NCBI RefSeq assembly: GCF_001704275.1
Contig: NZ_CP011533.1
Span: 6,758,001 to 6,822,000 of the forward strand
Source: Streptomyces noursei ATCC 11455
GTDB taxonomy: Bacteria > Actinomycetota > Actinomycetes > Streptomycetales > Streptomycetaceae
Direction of reading: 5' to 3'
Length of the DNA: 64,000 nucleotides
Below the pieces are notes generated by a model, which saw only the letters and a program-made list of their open reading frames with translations, did no database searches and had not been told where the DNA came from. The translations under genes were made by a program, and so were the position numbers. This document shows positions 56,714 through 64,000 of this stretch, one piece after another (the stretch's first letter is position 1; each line of letters opens with the position of its first letter).

Positions 56714-56719
56714 TATATT
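56714..56719 (+). promoter_or_regulatory. -10 hexamer for a leaderless lysR-type gene
   Basis: TATATT, unusually A/T-rich here, ends 7 nt before the ATG at 56726, the spacing of a leaderless start. It directly follows the inverted repeat at 56691-56705. Confidence 0.5.
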
Positions 56720-56725
56720 CCTCTT

Positions 56726-57625
56726 ATGCAGTTGCAGCAGCTCCGCTACTTCACGGCCGTGGCCGACACCCGCCACTTCACCCGCGCCGCCGAACGCGAA
56801 CACGTCGCCCAGCCCTCGCTCTCCCAGCAGATCCGCGCCCTGGAACGGGAGTTGGGCGCCGAGCTGTTCCACCGCGCCCGCGGCCACATCGCCCTCACCG
56901 ACGCCGGCGAGACCCTGCTGCCGCTGGCCCGCCGGATCCTCGCCGACACCGAGACCGCCCGCCGCGAGGTCCAGGAGGTCGCCCAGCTGCGCCGCGGCCG
57001 GCTCCGCCTCGGCGCCCCGCCCAGCCTCTGCGCCAGCCTCGTCCCGGACGTGCTGAGCGCCTTCCACGCCACCTACCCGGGCGTCGACCTGATCGTCAGC
57101 GAGGACGGCTCCCAGGACCTCGTCCGGGCCCTGGCCGACGGCGAGCTGGACCTCGCGCTGATCATCACCCCGCTGCCCGGCCAGGCCCCGGCGCTGGCCA
57201 CCGCGGAGCTGCTGCGCGAGGAACTGGTGGTGGTCTCCGCCCCGAGCCGCCCGGCACCGGTGGCCGGCCGGCGCACCCGGATCCGCGTCGAGGACCTCCG
57301 CGGCCGTCCGCTGGCGATGTTCCGCCGCGGCTACGACCTGCGGGAATTCACCACCGCCGCGTGCCGCGCGGCCGGCTTCGAACCGACCTTCACCGTCGAG
57401 GGCGGCGAGATGGACGCCGTCCTCGGCTTCGTCCGGGCCGGGCTCGGCATCGCCGTCGTGCCCAGCATGGTCGCCGAACGCTCCGGGCTGCGGGTCACCC
57501 CGTTCGCCACCCCGGGCATGCACCGGGTGGTCTCGGTCGCGCACCGCGGCGACGTCTCACCGCCCCGCGCCGCCCGCGAACTGGACCGCATCCTGCGCGC
57601 ACACCTGGCGGACGGCATGCCCTGA
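56726..57625 (+). CDS. LysR-family transcriptional regulator
   Basis: A 299-residue LysR-type regulator. The N-terminal winged helix-turn-helix starts [20 protein letters not shown] and includes [24 protein letters not shown]. From about residue 90 the co-inducer-binding domain follows, including [21 protein letters not shown] and [14 protein letters not shown]. Divergent from sdhCAB, with a dyad in the gap, so regulation of those genes is likely. The effector is not deducible. The terminator overlaps its stop. Confidence 0.95.
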   Translation: MQLQQLRYFTAVADTRHFTRAAEREHVAQPSLSQQIRALERELGAELFHRARGHIALTDAGETLLPLARRILADTETARREVQEVAQLRRGRLRLGAPPSLCASLVPDVLSAFHATYPGVDLIVSEDGSQDLVRALADGELDLALIITPLPGQAPALATAELLREELVVVSAPSRPAPVAGRRTRIRVEDLRGRPLAMFRRGYDLREFTTAACRAAGFEPTFTVEGGEMDAVLGFVRAGLGIAVVPSMVAERSGLRVTPFATPGMHRVVSVAHRGDVSPPRAARELDRILRAHLADGMP

Positions 57626-57657
57626 GGGGCGCGCCGCACGGCGGGCCCCTCAGGGCA
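57618..57657. terminator. Terminator after the lysR-type gene
   Basis: Perfect 12-bp outer stem (57618-57629 with 57646-57657), with a further short inner stem. It overlaps the stop codon of the lysR-type gene and lies before the convergent TIGR03085 gene. Confidence 0.8.
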
Positions 57658-57689
57658 CACCCCAGGTCAGGGGCCGGCGCACCCCGGGA

Positions 57690-58322
57690 TCAGACCCCCA
57701 GCTGCGCCGCCCGCAGCTTCGCCACCGCGTCCTCGTCCCCGTCCAGCTCCACCTTCGCCGCGTCCAGCCGGCCGAAGGCGAACAGCGTCAGCTCGCCCGG
57801 CTCACCGGTGACCGTCACCACCGGGGTGCCCCGGTGCGCCACCGCGGTCTGCCCGTCCGGCCGCCGCAGCACCACCCCCACCGGCGCCTTCCGGCCCAGC
57901 ACCCGGGCCGCCCGCTCCAGCCGCACCCACAGCGCGTCCGCGAAGACCGGGTCCAGCTCGCGCGGCGACCAGTCCGGCTGGGCCCGCCGCACGTCCTCGG
58001 CGTGGACGTAGAACTCCACGGTGTTGGACGCCTCGTCGACCTGCTTGAGCGCGAACGGGGACATCTTCGGCGGACCGGTCCTGATGAGCTGGAGCAGCTC
58101 CTCGTACGGCTTCGCCGCGAACTCGGCCTGCACCCGCGCGAGCCGCGCCGCCAGCGGCTTGACCACGATCCCCGCGGACGCGTCGGCGCGCCGCTCGCGC
58201 ACCACCACGTGCGCGGCCAGATCCCGCGTCGTCCAGCCCTCGCACAGCGTCGGCGCCTCGGGGCCCGCGCTCTCCAACAAGTCGGCCAGAAGGAGCCGTT
58301 CACGCTTCGCATGGGTCGACAT
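57690..58322 (-). CDS. TIGR03085 family metal-binding protein
   Basis: A 210-residue actinobacterial protein of the TIGR03085 group, related to the mycothiol-dependent maleylpyruvate isomerase/DinB helix bundle. The N-terminal part [23 protein letters not shown] segment (read as [19 protein letters not shown], near residue 24) holds the first metal-ligand histidine. [16 protein letters not shown] near residue 102 holds a second. The C-terminal 60 residues form an SCP2-like domain ([17 protein letters not shown]). Its substrate is unknown. Start ATG 58322. Convergent with the lysR-type gene. Confidence 0.88.
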   Translation of the reverse strand: MSTHAKRERLLLADLLESAGPEAPTLCEGWTTRDLAAHVVVRERRADASAGIVVKPLAARLARVQAEFAAKPYEELLQLIRTGPPKMSPFALKQVDEASNTVEFYVHAEDVRRAQPDWSPRELDPVFADALWVRLERAARVLGRKAPVGVVLRRPDGQTAVAHRGTPVVTVTGEPGELTLFAFGRLDAAKVELDGDEDAVAKLRAAQLGV

Positions 58323-58411
58323 ACGGCCAGCCTACGACTGCCCCGCCCGGCCTGCCACGGCGCACACCCCCGTCACCACCGGGCGGGGCCCCACCGCGCC
58401 GTGCGACACCG

Positions 58412-58612
58412 TCACCCCCGCAGCACCAGCACCCCCACCACCACCGCGGCCACCAGCGCCGCCGCGAACACCGCCACCATCACCCGCAGCGCCACCTTCG
58501 GCACCCGGTCCGGGTCCGGCGGCCGTGGCGCGGCGGGGCGCGCGGCACCGCCCGCCCCGGTGCCGGGAGAGCGCGGAGCCGTGCCTGCGTCCGGGGGCGG
58601 CTGCTGTTCCAT
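58412..58612 (-). CDS. Small membrane protein (66 residues)
   Basis: A 66-residue protein with a Pro/Ala/Gly-rich head of about 40 residues and one C-terminal membrane segment ([20 protein letters not shown]). ATG 58612 (MEQQPPP) is used; ATG 58630 in the same frame would add six residues. No good ribosome site is seen for either. It lies between the TIGR03085 gene (same strand) and hisI (divergent). Function is unknown. Confidence 0.6.
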   Translation of the reverse strand: MEQQPPPDAGTAPRSPGTGAGGAARPAAPRPPDPDRVPKVALRVMVAVFAAALVAAVVVGVLVLRG

Positions 58613-58632
58613 TCCAGCAGGATGCCGCACGG

Positions 58633-58638
58633 CACAAT
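58633..58638 (+). promoter_or_regulatory. -10 hexamer for a leaderless hisI transcript
   Basis: CACAAT ends 7 nt before the ATG of hisI at 58645. No ribosome site is present. Confidence 0.45.
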
Positions 58639-58644
58639 GGACCC

Positions 58645-59040
58645 ATGACCAGCAGCCGCGCCACCACCCCCGACCCCACCACCCCCGGTCTGGACCCCGC
58701 CGTCGCCGCCCGCCTCAAGCGCGGCGCCGACGGCCTGTTCCCGGCCATCGCCCAGCAGTACGACACCGGCGAGGTGCTGATGCTCGGCTGGATGGACGAC
58801 GAGGCGCTGCACCGCACCCTCACCACCGGCCGCTGCACCTACTGGTCCCGCAGCCGCCGGGAGTACTGGGTCAAGGGCGACACCTCCGGGCACGCCCAGT
58901 ACGTCAAGTCCGTCGCCCTGGACTGCGACGCCGACACCGTCCTGGTCAAGGTCGACCAGGTCGGCGCCGCCTGCCACACCGGGGCCCGCACCTGCTTCGA
59001 CGAGGACGTGCTGGCCGGCGCGACCCCCGCCGACCAGTAG
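58645..59040 (+). CDS. hisI: Phosphoribosyl-AMP cyclohydrolase HisI
   Basis: A 131-residue zinc enzyme opening the purine ring of PR-AMP, step three of histidine synthesis. The family core is present: [18 protein letters not shown] near residue 39, [18 protein letters not shown] near 64, and the zinc/magnesium ligands in [11 protein letters not shown] and CHTGARTCF. It is the monofunctional form, without the HisE domain, which must be elsewhere in the genome. ATG 58645, followed by trpE after 11 bp. Confidence 0.95.
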   Translation: MTSSRATTPDPTTPGLDPAVAARLKRGADGLFPAIAQQYDTGEVLMLGWMDDEALHRTLTTGRCTYWSRSRREYWVKGDTSGHAQYVKSVALDCDADTVLVKVDQVGAACHTGARTCFDEDVLAGATPADQ

Positions 59041-59043
59041 GCT
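59038..59043 (+). promoter_or_regulatory. -10 hexamer TAGGCT overlapping the hisI stop, possible trpE promoter
   Basis: TAGGCT (59038-59043) uses the hisI stop TAG as its first three bases and ends 9 nt before the trpE ATG at 59052. It could give an internal, nearly leaderless trpE transcript. No clear -35 is seen. Confidence 0.4.
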
Positions 59044-59051
59044 CCGCTGCC

Positions 59052-60587
<1,536 letters not shown>

Positions 60588-60629
60588 TCCCGCGCACCCC
60601 CGCGCGCCGGCCCACCCCGGCCGGTAGGC

Positions 60630-60635
60630 GATAGT
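60630..60635 (+). promoter_or_regulatory. -10-like hexamer before the TIGR02234 gene
   Basis: GATAGT ends 8 nt before GTG 60643 and no ribosome site is present, which fits a leaderless start there. Confidence 0.35.
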
Positions 60636-60642
60636 GGTACGC

Positions 60643-61296
60643 GTGAGTGCCGCACCCCAGCCCCGTACCGACACCGAGCCGGCCCCGACCCCGGCCCGGC
60701 CCGCGCCCAGCGCCAAGCGCTCCCTCGCCCTGGCGCTGCTGCTCGGCGCCGCCGGCGCCGGCCTGGCGCTGCTGGCCTCCGGCCGCATCTGGGCCCGGGG
60801 CACCGCGGTGCTGGCCCAGGGCGAGCTGCCGCGCACCGTGACCGGCGCCGACGTGACCGGGGTGCCCGGCGCGCTGGCGGTGGTCGGCCTGGCCGCCCTG
60901 GTCGCGGTCTTCGCGGTCCGCCGGGTCGGCCGGATCATGGTAGCCGCGCTGCTGGCCCTCAGCGGCCTGGGCGTCATCGTCGCCGCCGCGCTCGGCAACG
61001 CCGACACCTCGGCGCTGCGCGAGAAGGCCGCCGACGCGGTCGGCCTGGCCGGCGCCGATGTGCATCACGTCACCCACACCGCCTGGCCCTGGGTGGCCGC
61101 CGCCGGCGGCCTGCTGCTGCTCCTGGCCGGGGTGCTGGCCCTGGTCTTCGGCCGCTCCTGGCCCGCGATGTCGGGCCGGTACGAGCGCACCCCCGGCGGT
61201 GCCCGCGGCCCGCGGCGCGCCCCGGCGGCGCCGGACCTGGAGCGCCCCGAGGAGATCTGGAAGTCCCTGGACCGCGGCGAGGACCCCACCCGGTAA
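60643..61296 (+). CDS. Tryptophan biosynthesis-associated membrane protein (TIGR02234/Trp_oprn_chp)
   Basis: A 217-residue membrane protein of the TIGR02234 group, found in actinobacterial trp operons. It has a Pro/Ala-rich head, four hydrophobic segments (about residues 28-48, 75-95, 100-120, 145-167) and a basic tail ending LDRGEDPTR. The loop after the first segment, GRIWARGTAVLAQGELPRTVTGADVTG, is family-like and exoplasmic (given in full only as about residues 46-72). Its role in tryptophan synthesis is unknown; a transport or regulatory role is guessed from location. GTG 60643; GTG 60634 is an alternative. Confidence 0.85.
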   Translation: MSAAPQPRTDTEPAPTPARPAPSAKRSLALALLLGAAGAGLALLASGRIWARGTAVLAQGELPRTVTGADVTGVPGALAVVGLAALVAVFAVRRVGRIMVAALLALSGLGVIVAAALGNADTSALREKAADAVGLAGADVHHVTHTAWPWVAAAGGLLLLLAGVLALVFGRSWPAMSGRYERTPGGARGPRRAPAAPDLERPEEIWKSLDRGEDPTR

Positions 61297-61381
61297 GAGG
61301 GTTCCGTCCGGCATCGGTGACAATGGACGACGACATTCGCGCGCCCGGACCCCGGCGCGACAGAGCAACGAGGAGCACTCC

Positions 61382-61627
61382 ATGTCGAGCAGTGGCCACG
61401 GACACACCCCCGCCGCCTGGACCGGCGTCATCATCGCGTTCATCGGCTTCTGTGTGGCCGGTGCCTTCATCGTGATGGCCAACGTGGCCGGCTTCTGGGC
61501 GGGCATGGTGCTGATCGCCGCCGGTGCCCTCGTGGGTGGCCTGATGCGCGCGGCCGGCATGGGCCAGGAGCCCAAGCGCTCCGCCAAGCCCGCCCCGCAG
61601 GCCAAGGCCCAGCCGCAGGAGGGCTGA
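61382..61627 (+). CDS. HGxxPAAW motif small membrane protein
   Basis: An 81-residue membrane protein. The N-terminal HGHTPAAW matches the motif that names this actinobacterial family. Two hydrophobic segments follow (about residues 14-34 and 38-56), and a basic, Ala/Lys/Pro/Gln tail. ATG 61382 is preceded by GAGGAG at 6 nt. It is linked to trpE and trpC, as in other actinobacteria. Function is unknown. Confidence 0.85.
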   Translation: MSSSGHGHTPAAWTGVIIAFIGFCVAGAFIVMANVAGFWAGMVLIAAGALVGGLMRAAGMGQEPKRSAKPAPQAKAQPQEG

Positions 61628-61754
61628 GCCCCGCTCGCCGGGAACCCGAAGGCGCCGCTTCCCGCCGCGTACGGCCCGTGCCGCCGCGCGGCCCGTGCCC
61701 CGTACGGCGGCCGAGAAGCTGCGCCTTCTCGCGTCCGGTAGCACCATCGGCACC

Positions 61755-62195
61755 GTGAGCGATCCCGTGGTCCCGCTGCGGCCGGACGTCTCCCGCGGCC
61801 CGGTGCGCCGGCTCGCGGCACCGGTCGGCACCCTGGCGGCGGTGGCCGCCGCCTTCACCTGGGTCGGCGTGGTCGACCCCAACGAACCGGGCCACTACCC
61901 GGTCTGCCCGCTGCGGCACCTCACCGGCCTGCTCTGTCCGGCCTGCGGCGGGCTGCGCAGCGCGCACGCCATCGCGCACGGCGACCTGCTCGCGGCGCTC
62001 GCCGCCAACGCCCCCGCGGTGGCCGGCTACGCCGCGTTCGCGCTCTTCTGGCTGGTCTGGCTGGCCCGGGCGGCGCGCGGTCGGCCCACCGCCGGTCCGC
62101 GGCCCCGGCCGGCCCACTGGTGGGCGCTGGGCGCCCTGCTGCTGGCCTTCACGGTCGTCCGCAACCTCCCCCTCGGCGCCGGACTGCGCCCGTGA
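61755..62195 (+). CDS. DUF2752 domain membrane protein
   Basis: A protein of about 146 residues with a membrane segment, the DUF2752 core CPLRHLTGLLCPACGGLRSA (near residue 52) and two more membrane segments. The core has three cysteines (CP...CPACGG), which could bind metal. GTG 61755 is used because it starts just before the first segment; GTG 61695 in the same frame is possible. Together with the two preceding genes it forms a run of small membrane proteins between trpE and trpC. Function is unknown. Confidence 0.82.
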   Translation: MSDPVVPLRPDVSRGPVRRLAAPVGTLAAVAAAFTWVGVVDPNEPGHYPVCPLRHLTGLLCPACGGLRSAHAIAHGDLLAALAANAPAVAGYAAFALFWLVWLARAARGRPTAGPRPRPAHWWALGALLLAFTVVRNLPLGAGLRP

Positions 62196-62391
62196 GGCGC
62201 GCGCCGTGCGGCCCGGCCCGGCCCCGGGGCGAACCACCGGGAATCCCGGAGACGTCCAGGTTCTGGGACCACGGTCAACCGGATGCGGGACCTGACCCCG
62301 GCGGCGGATACCATCAAAGGACCGGCCGGGGCAGTGGTTGAGTCCCACAGGCCGCTGTCCACCTCCACCGTTCAGATAGGAGGCCGCTCGC

Positions 62392-63201
62392 GTGAGCGTG
62401 CTCGATGAGATCATCGACGGAGTCCGCGCCGACCTCGCAGAGCGGCAGGCGCGCGTCGGCCTCGACGAACTCAAGGAACGGGCCCGCAAGGCGCGACCGG
62501 CCAAGGACGGCGTCGCCGCGCTGAAGGGCGAGGGCGTCCGGGTGATCTGCGAGGTCAAGCGCTCCAGCCCGTCCAAGGGCGCGCTGGCCGCGATCGCCGA
62601 CCCCGCGGGCCTGGCCGCCGACTACGAGGCGGGCGGCGCCGCGGTGATCTCCGTCCTCACCGAGCAGCGCCGGTTCGGCGGTTCGCTGGCCGACCTGGAA
62701 GCCGTCCGCGCCAAGGTGGACATCCCGGTCCTGCGCAAGGACTTCATCGTCACCGCCTACCAGCTCTGGGAGGCCCGGGCCTACGGCGCCGACCTCGCGC
62801 TGCTGATCGTCGCGGCGCTGGAGCAGGAGGCGCTGGTCTCGCTGATCGAGCGGGCCGAGTCGATCGGGCTGACGCCGCTGGTCGAGGCGCACGACGAGGA
62901 CGAGGTGCAGCGCGCGGTGGACGCCGGCGCCCGGATCATCGGGGTCAACGCCCGCAACCTCAAGACCCTGGAGGTCGACCGGGGCACCTTCGCCCGGGTC
63001 GCCCCAGAGATCCCCGACCACATCGTCAAGGTCGCCGAGTCCGGGGTGCGCGGCCCGCACGACCTGATCGCCTACGCCAACGAGGGCGCCGACGCCGTCC
63101 TGGTGGGCGAGTCGCTGGTCACCGGCAAGGACCCCAGGACCGCGGTCGCCGACCTGGTCGCGGCCGGCTCCCACCCGGCGATCCGGCACGGCCGGGACTG
63201 A
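62392..63201 (+). CDS. trpC: Indole-3-glycerol phosphate synthase TrpC
   Basis: A 269-residue TIM-barrel enzyme converting CdRP to indole glycerol phosphate. The catalytic lysine and neighbours are in [13 protein letters not shown] (near residue 52), the second lysine in VLRKDFIV near residue 114, and the asparagine in [13 protein letters not shown] near residue 184. LVGESLVTG marks the phosphate site. GTG 62392 is preceded by AGGAGG. It is not fused to TrpF, consistent with PriA supplying that step. The 196-bp gap upstream (62196-62391) contains one Trp codon at most and no leader peptide. Confidence 0.96.
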   Translation: MSVLDEIIDGVRADLAERQARVGLDELKERARKARPAKDGVAALKGEGVRVICEVKRSSPSKGALAAIADPAGLAADYEAGGAAVISVLTEQRRFGGSLADLEAVRAKVDIPVLRKDFIVTAYQLWEARAYGADLALLIVAALEQEALVSLIERAESIGLTPLVEAHDEDEVQRAVDAGARIIGVNARNLKTLEVDRGTFARVAPEIPDHIVKVAESGVRGPHDLIAYANEGADAVLVGESLVTGKDPRTAVADLVAAGSHPAIRHGRD

Positions 63202-63232
63202 CCCCGGCCACCCGAGGACAGGGCAGACCGAG

Positions 63233-63502
63233 ATGACCGCCGCCCCCCGCCGCCCCGTGGCCAAGCTCGTCCGCTCGCGACGTCGTTCGAGCGGGGGGTC
63301 GCCGATCGCGCTGCCCTCGTGGCACCGCGGCTGCCGGGCACCCGGCCGGCGGATCCGGGGACGCCGGGTCCGGTACCACATCGGCTCCGAACCGGGCCAG
63401 ATCAACGGGATGCGATGGCGTCCGGGGACCGTGCGCGTAAGGCGCCGTCCCCGTAGCGGCGGCGCGTCACTGCGCACAGCAGTCGTCACCTCATCCCGAT
63501 AA
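63233..63502 (+). CDS. Small basic protein between trpC and trpB, TrpM/TrpX-like
   Basis: An 89-residue, Arg-rich frame (24 arginines or so) between trpC and trpB. Near the middle it reads [16 protein letters not shown] and [15 protein letters not shown]. Position and small size match trpX/trpM of Streptomyces, where TrpM modulates tryptophan synthesis and differentiation. It is longer than the 63 residues I recall for S. coelicolor TrpM, so a later start or a divergent C-terminus is possible. A 7-bp stem (63428-63434 with 63452-63458 approximately) lies in its 3' part. Assignment is by context. Confidence 0.6.
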   Translation: MTAAPRRPVAKLVRSRRRSSGGSPIALPSWHRGCRAPGRRIRGRRVRYHIGSEPGQINGMRWRPGTVRVRRRPRSGGASLRTAVVTSSR

Positions 63503-63545
63503 ACCGGACCTCCGGGGCGGTACGCCCTGGTTGAGGAGTGCCCAG

Positions 63546-64000
<455 letters not shown>

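Noticed and set aside
62196..62391. A Trp-codon leader peptide (attenuator) before trpC
   Set aside because: Only one TGG triplet stands out, with no short frame containing tandem Trp codons and no clear alternative hairpins. The same holds for the 11-bp gap before trpE.

Overview
The window is a very GC-rich stretch of actinobacterial chromosome, almost certainly Streptomyces. Reading frames have strongly G/C-biased third positions, GTG starts are common, and ATGA/GTGA overlaps join neighbouring genes. Content and order match the conserved core of Streptomyces chromosomes: the division and cell wall (dcw) cluster with sepF, sepG and divIVA, an actinobacterial T-box ahead of ileS, dnaE1, a histidine operon carrying the bifunctional isomerase PriA instead of HisA plus TrpF, and split trp genes with a TrpM/TrpX-like gene. 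No tRNA, rRNA, CRISPR array, insertion sequence or prophage was seen.

Layout. 1-1957: start of a DUF58 gene, a MoxR ATPase and a beta-carbonic anhydrase, all on the minus strand. 2098-20538: dcw cluster on the plus strand (rsmH, ftsL, ftsI, murE, murF, mraY, murD, ftsW, murG, ftsQ, ftsZ, pgeF, yggS, sepF, sepG, divIVA), ended by a perfect 19-bp hairpin. It makes lipid II and the septal and polar growth machinery, and it has candidate regulatory DNA upstream of rsmH and ftsZ. 20774-24190: ileS (minus) behind a T-box leader whose anti-Shine-Dalgarno pairing can be read in the sequence. 24461-30702: a DksA-type zinc-finger protein with a histone-H1-like tail, lspA, an RluD-type pseudouridine synthase, a CPA1 antiporter, an MscS channel and a dienelactone-hydrolase-like protein. 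30755-34998: minus-strand envelope genes, including two tandem membrane-anchored DsbA-like proteins, an unknown membrane protein and a DUF2252 protein. 35286-46711: dnaE, a 54-codon basic protein, an NYN-domain protein, an ABC exporter pair, a small membrane protein, a 24-codon gene resembling ribosomal protein bL37, ybaK, a LON-domain protein and a large membrane protein of unknown function. 47047-53079: his operon hisD-C-B-(small membrane protein)-H-priA-ridA-F, preceded by a perfect 19-bp palindrome. 53182-57625: a complete sdhCAB set with a divergent LysR regulator, lying between hisF and hisI. 57690-64000: a TIGR03085 protein and a small membrane protein (minus), then hisI, trpE, three small membrane-protein genes, trpC, a trpM/trpX-like gene and the start of trpB.

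The genes work together as blocks. rsmH to divIVA couples lipid II synthesis to septation and tip growth. The his and trp blocks share PriA, so one isomerase serves both amino acids. Several operon-leading genes have a -10-like hexamer 7-9 nt before the start codon, which suggests leaderless transcripts.

Limits. Everything was read by eye from sequence and translations. Family assignments rest on recognised motifs, gene order and length. Promoter and operator calls are pattern matches only. Nothing here is clearly a new multi-gene system. The best leads are the hisD palindrome, the tiny genes (bL37-like, the 54-residue genes), the H1-tailed DksA protein, the unknown membrane protein beside hisD, and the sdh-lysR block inside his/trp territory.
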